DNA from: Psoroptes ovis
Lineage: Eukaryota; Arthropoda; Arachnida; Sarcoptiformes; Psoroptidae
Reading direction: 5' to 3'
Length of the DNA stretch: 64,000 nt
Assembly: GCA_002943765.1 (NCBI GenBank)
Contig: PQWQ01000002.1
Span: 4,836,001-4,900,000 of the forward strand
The notes under the pieces were generated by a model that was not told the DNA's origin, did no database searches, and saw only the letters and a program-made list of their open reading frames with translations. The translations under genes were made by a program, and so were the position numbers. Shown here piece by piece: positions 1 to 7,413 of this stretch. Within the stretch, counting starts at the first letter, position 1. The number at the start of each line of letters is the position of its first letter.

Positions 1-155
1 TTCAAGAAAAAAAAATTCGTCAATTTTTTTTCTCTTTCTTTATTTATTCATTCAAATTTTCAAATAAGAATTTCAAATTAGAACAAAAAAAAACATTTCA
101 TTTTCTTTCAAATTCTTTGATTCTTGGTGGATCGAAGAAAAAAAAATTTTGATTT

Positions 156-160
156 GGACT
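156..160. repeat. Target-site duplication, left copy (GGACT)
   Basis: The five bases GGACT directly precede the left LTR and recur directly after the right LTR at 4592-4596. A 5-bp duplication is the usual footprint of copia-type integrase. Its perfection shows that both element ends and the insertion site are preserved. Confidence 0.93.
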
Positions 161-428
161 TGTAAATAATTTAAACTTGCGGAGCTGTTAGAAAGAAACA
201 AACAAAATTATAAATGCGCAGAAGCTGTGGGTATGCTTGCTGTAAACTGCGTTAACCACGCTGCTTAACATTACTTTTATTTATACAATTTATAATTTGA
301 AAATATTACAGTTTTTAACAAATTTTTAAGAAATTAATTATCATACAATTAATTAATATAATGCGGGGAATATTATATCAAATTAAAGACAAAACAAAGT
401 ACAAAATAATTCTATATAAATTCTAACA
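161..428 (-). repeat. 3' LTR of the copia element
   Basis: 268 bp, identical by eye to 4324-4591. In element sense it starts TGTTAG and ends TTTACA. The Gag-Pol stop codon (TAG) lies at its positions 4-6. In sense orientation it carries a TATAAATA motif overlapping an AATAAA polyadenylation signal near its middle, so promoter and 3'-end signals are compressed together. Confidence 0.95.
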
Positions 429-3400
429 TTCCCCCCATTTCTTAAAAATTTTGGATATAATTTTTGCTGTTGGACCTGGTGTTAAAGACTTCGTAAAAAC
501 GTCCGCAATTTGATCTTCGCTGGCAATCCACGATATATCGATTTTGTCCTTGATTGATCGCACATGATGATAACGAATGTCCACATGTCTTAACTTGTTT
601 GTAATGCCAGCAGTACCATTAATTGTGTTCACTGCGGCTTGATTATCACAATACAATTTACCATTCACATTGATTTGAAATTCTTTCAGCATATTCTTAG
701 TTCCAACAAGAACTTTTGATGTTTCACTCGCAGCGATGTACTCTGCTTCCAATGTACTTGTTGCTATACAATTCTGACGTTTACTATTCCAATCTAATGG
801 ACCGTTTAACCAAATTAAATAACCCATTGTAGATTTTCGTGATGGTAAATTTCCGCCCCAATCTGCATCTGAGTAACCGGTAATTTCATCAATTTTACCA
901 CTATAATAAATACACAGGTCTTTTGTCCATTTCAAATAACGAAACAAATGCTTAACAGCATTAACATGGACATCTAAAGGATTTTCCAGAAATGCAGATA
1001 ATTTCGATACGGCATAGGCAATATCGGGCCTAGTTTTGACGGATAAATACAGCAATGAACCAATTGCTTCGCGATACGGATATGTTGATTTTTCTCCAGT
1101 TTCATTGTCATTCAATTTGATCGAATAATTCATTGGTGTCTTCACGATCTTGGCATCAGCCATATTAAACTGTTCTAATTTACGTTGTATGTATGACGAT
1201 TGACACAACTTGATAATACCATTTTCTCTGTTATAATCATATTGAAAACCAACATAAACGTTCGATGTCACAGTTTTGACTTCAAATGATTTACACAAAA
1301 GTGAATACAAATCATTCAAATCTTTTTCGTTTGTTGACATTATAATTCCATCATCGACGTAAATGCACAAAAACGTTGAAGATCGTTCAGTAATCGAATA
1401 ATAAATACATGGATCAAATATCGACTGTTTGAAATTTAATTTTAGTATCACTTCGCTAAATCGGTTGTTCCAAGCACTTGGTGATTGCTTCAACCCATAC
1501 AGTCCTTTAACTAATTTGAATACACACCCTGAATCATCTTCAAATCCAGGTGGTTGATCCACATATACGTCTTCTTCAAGTATGCCATTCAAAAATGCTG
1601 TGCATACGTCGAACTGTTTTATGAACATTTTCTGTGAAGCAGCAATTGCAAACATCAATCTGATTGAATCATTTCTAGCAACAGGAGCGTATGTTTCACT
1701 GAAGCTGTCATGACGTTGTTTGTTACCCAGGGCCACAAGCCTGGCTCGGTATCTTCCGTCATCTTTAATTCGATAGACCCACTTCAATCCAATGACGTGT
1801 TGGGTATTCCGGCGAACTGGTATCCAAGTATTGTTTTTGTTGATATTTTCTATTTCTTCATTCATGGCTTCAAGCCACTTATCACTATCAACACAGTTCA
1901 CTGCTTCACTATATGTTGAAGGTTCAGACATGGCACTTAAACATATCACATTTGATGATCTCAACGAGTTGATTCTTTCAATATTACGTTCATACTGTTT
2001 GTTTTTGGTGCCTAACGGTCTACCCTTTGATTTTGGGCTTTTCACAATCAATGTTGATTCATCATCAGTTGCATCACAAAAGATATCATCATCAATTTCA
2101 CTAAAAATCATTTTGTTTTGGTCACTTTTGTTACTTTTCACTATCACATCATCACCGTTACACATTGTTGTTTTCATCAGCGAACATTTAACTTCTTCAA
2201 TAAATTTAACAGATGATACTCGTTGGATGCATCGTTGACGAGGATTATACACACGATAAATTGATGTTGATTCTTCATATCCAACAAGGTACACATCACA
2301 TGTTTTTGATTCGAATTTACGATGATGACTTTTCACTAGTGCTTTGCCACAGGACCCGATGATTCTCAAATGACCTATTGAAGGTTTCCGACCGTGCCAT
2401 TTCTCATATGGGGTAACACCATCGCTACTACAAATGCGATTAAACAAATATGCGGTCGTATTGACCATTTCATCCCATAAATAATACGGTAATCTGGCAG
2501 ACAGTCGTATGGTCCGGGCGTGATCATTCAAATTTCTTATTTCACGTTCAGCAAAGCCGTTCTGTTGAGGTGTGTACGGAACACTTGTCTCATGTTTGAT
2601 GCCTTTCATTCTCATAAAGTCGGCCATTTGTTCATTTACAAATTCTGTTCCGTTGTCTGAACGTAGCACTAGAATATCGTGACCAGTTTCAATCTTTGTT
2701 TCACTGTAACACAATTTAAATTTGTCAATCACTTCACTTTTGTTTTTCATGAAATACACTTTTCTATAAGAGCTGAATTCGTCTTTAAAAATCACATAAT
2801 AACGATTGCGATGAATTGATTCGTCGATTGGTCCACACACATCGGCATGCAAAATTTGGCCGGATTCACATACACGTTTCACAGATTTAGAAGGATGAGT
2901 TGTTTCAGTCAGTTTGCCTTCGATGCACGATGAACACATTGTATAACCATCTTCTAAATTAGTCGGTATGTCGAGAACACTTTGTTTTGTTGACATTTCA
3001 CGAATGCGATCACAATTTATATGTCCTAACCTTTCATGCAACAAACTTAACGATGGTTTTGTCACAAAATTAACACATGATTTATCAACTTTCACACAAC
3101 ACTTGTACAAATTACGAAGTTCATGACCCTTCTCGCCATATATGATTGGTCGGTCATCTTTATATATCACTAGATGTTTCTTCATACCACCAAAGCTAAT
3201 GCCGTCTTTATCGGTGATCTTCCCAAGTGAAATTAGATTATAAAGACTACTCGGCATAAATAAAACGTTCGTAAGTGTTACACCAGTCCATGATGAACCA
3301 TTAAAGAATTTGCACTGAATAGTGCCGATACCACGAGGACTGTCGGATGATGAAACTTCGTTGTATCCACTTACGGCAAAAGCACGAGCGTCATCTTCAC

Positions 3401-4319
3401 TTGTAAACAATTGTAAATCACAAAATAAATCTTTGTTGTTGCATATGCTTTCAGATGCACCGGTGTCGATCCAAAACACGGCATCGTCACGTGATAATTG
3501 TGGTAGAACACAGGCGAGAGCAACGTTGGTGTTGTGATGATGGTTAGCTCTGTTGATCGCATCGTTGTTTCGTGGACCATTCTTCAGCAATCGACAATAT
3601 TTCTTAATATGTCCAGCTCTCCCGCAATTGTAGCATTTTACGATCGGGCGTTGTTTGTCAAATCTTTTCTTGGATTTACCTGGCATAGCCAGAACAGCAT
3701 TATTTAAATCCAAGTCCGCCGATCCCCTTGGTTCATCCATTGCGGCCGTCGATTCGTTGCGACGATTTAAACGAGTTTGTTTTCGTAGAACCAAGTCTTC
3801 AACTTCAGCAAGCGTAACAGTGATTTTATCTTTGGACATGACTTCGATACCATCAGCAACGCCATCATACTCCGGTGGGAGTATAGAAAGTACTTTACGT
3901 ACTACTGCCTCTTCAGGCAAATCGGCTTTGGCGCTACGTAGTTCGGTCACTATGTTTCTAAGCTCAACAAAAGAGTTAGAAAGTGATGCACCGAATTTAA
4001 AGCTGTAGTATCGGTCCCACAGGCTATTGACGTTGCGTTTTTCTGCTCCACGATAGTAACCGACAATTGCGTCATAGTAGGCCTTCGCAGTTGTCAAGGA
4101 CTCGATGCGTACGTGGTTTTCGTCATCAAGGCTCTGCGATATGATTCGCTTAGCGCGTGCTTCCAAAGCACGGTACTGATCATCAGCGTCAGCCGGGGGT
4201 TCAGCCAAGACGTGACCAAGCACTTGATGTTCTGCCAGGAGGATGTCGATGAACGTCTTCCAGCGATTAAAGTTGCGGCCATTTAACACCACGATACCGT
4301 CCTTCACGTGTGAGCCCAT
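423..4319 (-). CDS. Copia Gag-Pol polyprotein, 1298 aa
   Basis: The product is predicted to package element RNA, process itself, reverse-transcribe and integrate. Domains in order: copia-type Gag (about residues 10-200); zinc knuckle CX2CX4HX4C at C229, C232, H237, C242; aspartic protease motif DTGAS at D285; integrase zinc site H428, H433, C462, C465; integrase catalytic triad D493, D555, E591 with 35 residues between the last two; reverse transcriptase with D904 and the YVDD box at 987-990; RNase H with acidic residues D1151, E1193, D1225 and a C-terminal TKSL motif. I start at the ATG at 4319-4317. The frame is open further back to 4364 but only from a TTG inside the LTR, and the next in-frame methionine would remove most of Gag. 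The start codon lies within the primer-binding site and the stop lies six bases into the 3' LTR. All key residues are present and the frame is unbroken, so it is likely functional. No Gag/Pol frameshift is visible; how the Gag excess is made is not evident from the sequence. Confidence 0.96.
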   Translation of the reverse strand: MGSHVKDGIVVLNGRNFNRWKTFIDILLAEHQVLGHVLAEPPADADDQYRALEARAKRIISQSLDDENHVRIESLTTAKAYYDAIVGYYRGAEKRNVNSLWDRYYSFKFGASLSNSFVELRNIVTELRSAKADLPEEAVVRKVLSILPPEYDGVADGIEVMSKDKITVTLAEVEDLVLRKQTRLNRRNESTAAMDEPRGSADLDLNNAVLAMPGKSKKRFDKQRPIVKCYNCGRAGHIKKYCRLLKNGPRNNDAINRANHHHNTNVALACVLPQLSRDDAVFWIDTGASESICNNKDLFCDLQLFTSEDDARAFAVSGYNEVSSSDSPRGIGTIQCKFFNGSSWTGVTLTNVLFMPSSLYNLISLGKITDKDGISFGGMKKHLVIYKDDRPIIYGEKGHELRNLYKCCVKVDKSCVNFVTKPSLSLLHERLGHINCDRIREMSTKQSVLDIPTNLEDGYTMCSSCIEGKLTETTHPSKSVKRVCESGQILHADVCGPIDESIHRNRYYVIFKDEFSSYRKVYFMKNKSEVIDKFKLCYSETKIETGHDILVLRSDNGTEFVNEQMADFMRMKGIKHETSVPYTPQQNGFAEREIRNLNDHARTIRLSARLPYYLWDEMVNTTAYLFNRICSSDGVTPYEKWHGRKPSIGHLRIIGSCGKALVKSHHRKFESKTCDVYLVGYEESTSIYRVYNPRQRCIQRVSSVKFIEEVKCSLMKTTMCNGDDVIVKSNKSDQNKMIFSEIDDDIFCDATDDESTLIVKSPKSKGRPLGTKNKQYERNIERINSLRSSNVICLSAMSEPSTYSEAVNCVDSDKWLEAMNEEIENINKNNTWIPVRRNTQHVIGLKWVYRIKDDGRYRARLVALGNKQRHDSFSETYAPVARNDSIRLMFAIAASQKMFIKQFDVCTAFLNGILEEDVYVDQPPGFEDDSGCVFKLVKGLYGLKQSPSAWNNRFSEVILKLNFKQSIFDPCIYYSITERSSTFLCIYVDDGIIMSTNEKDLNDLYSLLCKSFEVKTVTSNVYVGFQYDYNRENGIIKLCQSSYIQRKLEQFNMADAKIVKTPMNYSIKLNDNETGEKSTYPYREAIGSLLYLSVKTRPDIAYAVSKLSAFLENPLDVHVNAVKHLFRYLKWTKDLCIYYSGKIDEITGYSDADWGGNLPSRKSTMGYLIWLNGPLDWNSKRQNCIATSTLEAEYIAASETSKVLVGTKNMLKEFQINVNGKLYCDNQAAVNTINGTAGITNKLRHVDIRYHHVRSIKDKIDISWIASEDQIADVFTKSLTPGPTAKIISKIFKKWGEC
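429..438 (-). other. Polypurine tract (plus-strand primer site)
   Basis: On the element's sense strand the sequence AATGGGGGGAA lies immediately before the 3' LTR. A purine run with a G6 core in this position primes plus-strand DNA synthesis in LTR retroelements. Here it also encodes the last residues of Gag-Pol (Trp-Gly-Glu), so the coding sequence and the replication signal overlap. Confidence 0.85.
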
Positions 4320-4323
4320 AACC
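4310..4323 (-). other. Primer-binding site matching the tRNA-iMet anticodon region
   Basis: The sense strand just inside the 5' LTR reads GGTTATGGGCTCAC. Its first ten bases, GGTTATGGGC, are complementary to the anticodon stem-loop of eukaryotic initiator tRNA-Met (...GCCCATAACC...). Drosophila copia is known to prime from a half-tRNA cleaved in that region and has the closely similar GGTTATGGGCCCAG in the same place. The match is to the middle of the tRNA, not its 3' end, which implies the same half-tRNA priming. The site contains the Gag-Pol start codon. Confidence 0.82.
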
Positions 4324-4591
4324 TGTAAATAATTTAAACTTGCGGAGCTGTTAGAAAGAAACAAACAAAATTATAAATGCGCAGAAGCTGTGGGTATGCT
4401 TGCTGTAAACTGCGTTAACCACGCTGCTTAACATTACTTTTATTTATACAATTTATAATTTGAAAATATTACAGTTTTTAACAAATTTTTAAGAAATTAA
4501 TTATCATACAATTAATTAATATAATGCGGGGAATATTATATCAAATTAAAGACAAAACAAAGTACAAAATAATTCTATATAAATTCTAACA
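4324..4591 (-). repeat. 5' LTR of the copia element
   Basis: 268 bp, TG...CA termini in both readings. It would carry the promoter: TATAAATA occurs in sense orientation about 140 bp into the LTR. Near its 3' end is TTTCTTTCTAACAG, which resembles a branch point plus splice acceptor. There is no difference from the other LTR that I can see. Confidence 0.95.
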
Positions 4592-4596
4592 GGACT
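4592..4596. repeat. Target-site duplication, right copy (GGACT)
   Basis: Matches 156-160 exactly and directly abuts the right LTR. Confidence 0.93.
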
Positions 4597-5351
4597 TCAT
4601 TCCCTTCTTTTTCCACTTTTTGGATACACATTCATTCATTCATTCATTCATTTTTCTCTGGTTTGTATAAATTAGAATCTTCTTAAAGTTTCAATTTTAA
4701 AAATGAAATATAAAAAGTAAAAAAAAAATGAAACGAGAATAAATGAATACAATGTGTGTGTATTGTGTGTGTGTGTGAATTTAAACAGACTTTCATTTTG
4801 AACAATGAAAAATAAAAAAAAATAAAACAAAACGAAAGAATCTCTACAGGGAAATCAAAAAAAAATAAAAATAAAAATTGCGTCCACAATTTTTTTGATA
4901 GGTCTGATAATATTGCCATGTATTTATTTCTGTATCAATGCTGTGCTGTGTTGTGTTGGTGTGTGTATTTGAATTTACAAAAGTAAATTTGTGAAAATAA
5001 ATTTTTTAAAAGCTACTTTTTGCCTTTATTTTTCTTCCATTTTATTAACCAGAAACTGTGTGTATTGTGCTTTTTATTCTGTATTTTTTGTGTTCTCTTT
5101 CTCGTTATTCCAAAGATGTATGGATGGAGATATTGTTATTATTCTTATTATTATCATAAGACCAGATTTGCAATTTATATTTTATTTTATTCAATTTTTT
5201 TTCTTTGAATGATAAATTCAATATAAAATATTATAAATTCTTTTTGAATTCTTCACATTTTATTATTATTGAAATGAATGAAAATACAAAAGACAAAAAA
5301 AAAACAAATGAATTTAATATGATTGAAATAGTGTGAGAGTGAATAGCATAT
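4597..5351. other. Gene-free spacer between two mobile elements
   Basis: About 750 bp of AT-rich DNA holding a CATT run near 4629-4651, TG-rich stretches near 4752-4778 and 4940-4966, and A-tracts. The open frames here are low-complexity Phe/Ile/Lys translations with no domain. I see no gene or regulatory signal. Confidence 0.7.
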
Positions 5352-5384
5352 TTTATTACCTTGTCCGGAGTAAAGTTAGGAGTG
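5352..5384 (+). repeat. Left terminal inverted repeat
   Basis: Runs from TTTATTACC to AGGAGTG and pairs with 6609-6640 read in reverse complement. The core CCTTGTCCGG is identical in both, followed by A versus C and then GTAAAGTTAGG. Confidence 0.75.
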
Positions 5385-6608
5385 TTCAAATTCAATTTTT
5401 TCAAAAACTATTGAAGATTTCTTAGCGAAACTTTAACATAATAAAATTTAGTTTTCTTCAAACCTTATAAATGATTTTCAAGGCCCAAGTACCATAGGGA
5501 CCTTGTCAAAATGGCCCTTTTGCAAACTGTTCAAAATGACCAAATTAGCAGTATTTTTGGAAATATTTAAATTTTGTAATCGAATGCTTGAAATCCATAT
5601 TTTCACGAGACAAGACAGTTTTGGTCACAAAAATTATGACCTGGGTCATATTGACCCGACTTTAAATGTCAAAATAGTTTTTCAGGGATAATCACGTGAC
5701 AACTTAATTTTCATGGAACCAAACATTATCAAGAAGAATATCATATCCTTGCAGTCTTTTTCAACCATTCTTGAACGGGCCATGGGTCCCGATTAACGTC
5801 CTATGGGCCTTGGTTGTTATTGCTTAATTTTCGTGCCAGAGATGCCGAAAGACGATGACATGGATATCCATGGTCATGATGAGAATGCTATTCTCTCACC
5901 CGATCCCTGTTGTAAAAATTTTGGTCCTAGCTCTTATTTAACTGGGTAAAATTTCCACTTCCTTCAACAAGAGTATGCTGTAGTGGGGCCCAGAATTTTT
6001 CAGTGGGAGAAATGTGTCACTATCACTTTGAGAGACGTGTTGAGCAAAGTGAACTCTTGTGACATCAATCTTTTTTCAAGGTGATTTGGTCTTGGGTCCC
6101 ATTGTTGGATTCGAATTTTTCGAAATCTGACTTGCTTTGATTTTAGGGGTGTTATGTTCCACACAAGGCTCATAGGAACTTCAAATTTGAGGAACAGATC
6201 ACCAACATTCCAGGCTCTTACATTCTTGAAACATTTTTTTGATTCCTCGGATTCTCGGGTCTTTTTCAACCCTTAAACAAACGACTAGTCTTCGATCATT
6301 TTTGAGCTTTTTCTCCTACTGATGATTGATATCATCGATTTTTCTTCTGTTTTCTGAGAATATCCTAGGCCCATCAAAATTTCCCACAATTGTTTTTGGA
6401 TTCTGGAAGCTGTGAATCCTGGAATTATGATGATTTTGTCAAAATCATGCTGTTTTTATTGGACCTTTTTAAAATGGGCCACTCTAGGGTCATCTCTGAG
6501 GGAAATTCGAAAATTCTTTTTTTTTTCGATGAAGCATTAGTCCCAGTACTAGTGGTGAAAATTTGGCCCCGAAACATCAAGCGATTGCTGAATTATTTAG
6601 ATAGATGT

Positions 6609-6640
6609 CACCCTAACTTTACGCCGGACAAGGTAATAAA
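6609..6640 (-). repeat. Right terminal inverted repeat
   Basis: Reverse complement of the left repeat, with one substitution after CCGG and one base fewer near its inner end. It ends in GGTAATAAA, immediately before the likely polyadenylation signal of the neighbouring MARCH gene. Confidence 0.75.
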
Positions 6641-6646
6641 TTTATT
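6641..6646 (-). terminator. Probable polyadenylation signal of the MARCH gene
   Basis: TTTATT on the plus strand is AATAAA on the gene's strand, 81 bp past the stop codon at 6727-6729. It lies directly outside the inverted-repeat element, so the element sits right at the gene's 3' end. Cleavage would be expected 10-30 bases further, inside the element's terminal repeat. Confidence 0.45.
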
Positions 6647-6662
6647 CCATTTTCCCATTGTT

Positions 6663-6683
6663 CCCCCCCCCCCCAAAAAAAAA
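6663..6683. repeat. C12-A9 homopolymer junction
   Basis: Twelve C followed by nine A, lying in the presumed 3' untranslated region of the MARCH gene. A C-run of this length is unlike the rest of this AT-rich window. Confidence 0.9.
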
Positions 6684-6726
6684 TCATCTTCAGAAGTATT
6701 TATAAATATTTTTTTTTTTCTTTGAT

Positions 6727-7413
6727 TTAAATTCTTGTTGAATTCAATACTTGTATTTGAAAATTTGTTTTTTGCCACATTACAAATGATGCATACAGTG
6801 TTATTGAATAAATTGTAAAACAAATAATACAAAATGATGTATAAAAGCTATTGATTGTCGATATGAATTTAATTATGAATTCATTCGTTATATAATTGCT
6901 TGCATATAATAGCTGGCAATGAAATTGTATCCAATTCGATATGAAAAATATGGTAAAAAATATGAATAATATCGGTGAATGTAGCTGGCCAATGTCTGAT
7001 TGATGAAAAAATTTACTAAATGTTCCAGATTTTTTTATTAAAACAATATTTTTATTATTATATTTACAATTACATGCTTTACAATAATCTTTTCCGCTAA
7101 TTTCGATCCATTGTTTTAAACATTTAAAATGTACAAAACCGCTAGTACCTTTACAATCACATGGTGATAATAAATTTTTAATAAATTCTTCTTGTCGACA
7201 AATATGACAAATTGGTTTTTCTTTCTTCATCATTATTATTCGATCATTATTATTGTTATTGTTATTATTATTAGCTGTACCATCATCTACATTATTATCA
7301 ACAACTTTGCCACCAACATTGACGCCTACACTATAATTATTATTATTATCATTATTGTTGTTATCATGATTATTTGATGATATCGTTTTACATTTGTTAA
7401 TAACGTTTGCCAT
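6727..7413 (-). CDS. MARCH-type RING-CH E3 ubiquitin ligase, 228 aa
   Basis: The protein should transfer ubiquitin from an E2 to membrane-protein substrates, acting from endosomal or other internal membranes. An Asn-rich, low-complexity N-terminus (residues 14-57) precedes a C4HC3 RING-CH finger with C69, C72, C85, C87, H95, C98, C111 and C114. Two hydrophobic segments follow at about 147-165 and 189-212, then W213 and K215-T216-N217. That W-x-K-T-N motif after the second membrane segment also occurs in the MARCH2/3 group, and size and layout fit that group. The frame is uninterrupted, so the gene appears to be single-exon, at least over the coding part. The ATG at 7413 gives the longest product; the Met pair at 61-62 just before the finger is a possible alternative start. 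The Asn run is encoded by an AAT-type repeat and probably varies in length. The short C-terminal tail after TM2 is typical or slightly short for the family. Confidence 0.88.
   Translation of the reverse strand: MANVINKCKTISSNNHDNNNNDNNNNYSVGVNVGGKVVDNNVDDGTANNNNNNNNNDRIIMMKKEKPICHICRQEEFIKNLLSPCDCKGTSGFVHFKCLKQWIEISGKDYCKACNCKYNNKNIVLIKKSGTFSKFFHQSDIGQLHSPILFIFFTIFFISNWIQFHCQLLYASNYITNEFIIKFISTINSFYTSFCIICFTIYSITLYASFVMWQKTNFQIQVLNSTRI

Larger units (their letters stand above)
161..4591 (-). mobile_element. Complete Ty1/copia LTR retrotransposon, 4431 bp
   Basis: Two 268-bp direct repeats beginning TGT and ending ACA (161-428 and 4324-4591) flank a single reverse-strand reading frame with Gag, protease, integrase, reverse transcriptase and RNase H in copia order (integrase before RT). 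A 5-bp duplication GGACT bounds it. Reading on the minus strand, the 5' LTR is at the right end, followed immediately by a tRNA-Met-type primer-binding site, and the polypurine tract abuts the left LTR. I found no stop codon or frameshift inside the frame and no base difference between the LTRs by eye. By general knowledge of LTR elements, that points to a very recent insertion that may still be autonomous. No envelope-like frame is present. Confidence 0.97.
5352..6640. mobile_element. Unclassified 1.29-kb element with terminal inverted repeats
   Basis: The left end TTTATTACCTTGTCCGG is matched in reverse complement at the right end, and the similarity continues to about 32 bp with one substitution and one indel-like change near the inner end. 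The interior is visibly richer in G+C than the flanks, with segments such as GGGTCATATTGACCC and CCTATGGGCCTTGG, and lacks the simple repeats seen everywhere else. The longest internal frames (89 and 111 codons) show no transposase motif I recognise, so it is probably non-autonomous. The symmetry outside the core CCTTG...CAAGG is compatible with a TA duplication, but the exact duplication cannot be fixed. The superfamily is unknown. Confidence 0.7.

Noticed and set aside
1710..4282. Several 60-150-codon frames antisense or out of frame within the copia element
   Set aside because: They overlap a reading frame with complete conserved domains and are shadows of it.
4320..4364. Upstream extension of the Gag-Pol frame by 15 codons into the LTR
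   Set aside because: It opens only from a TTG inside the LTR, upstream of the primer site. The ATG in the PBS explains the known Gag start context without it.
6000..6269. 89-codon reverse frame inside the inverted-repeat element
   Set aside because: No transposase or other motif recognised; length is within chance for this less AT-rich DNA.
6390..6725. 111-codon plus-strand frame running out through the right TIR and the C12 tract
   Set aside because: It crosses the element boundary and homopolymers, so it cannot be an ancestral element gene as it stands.
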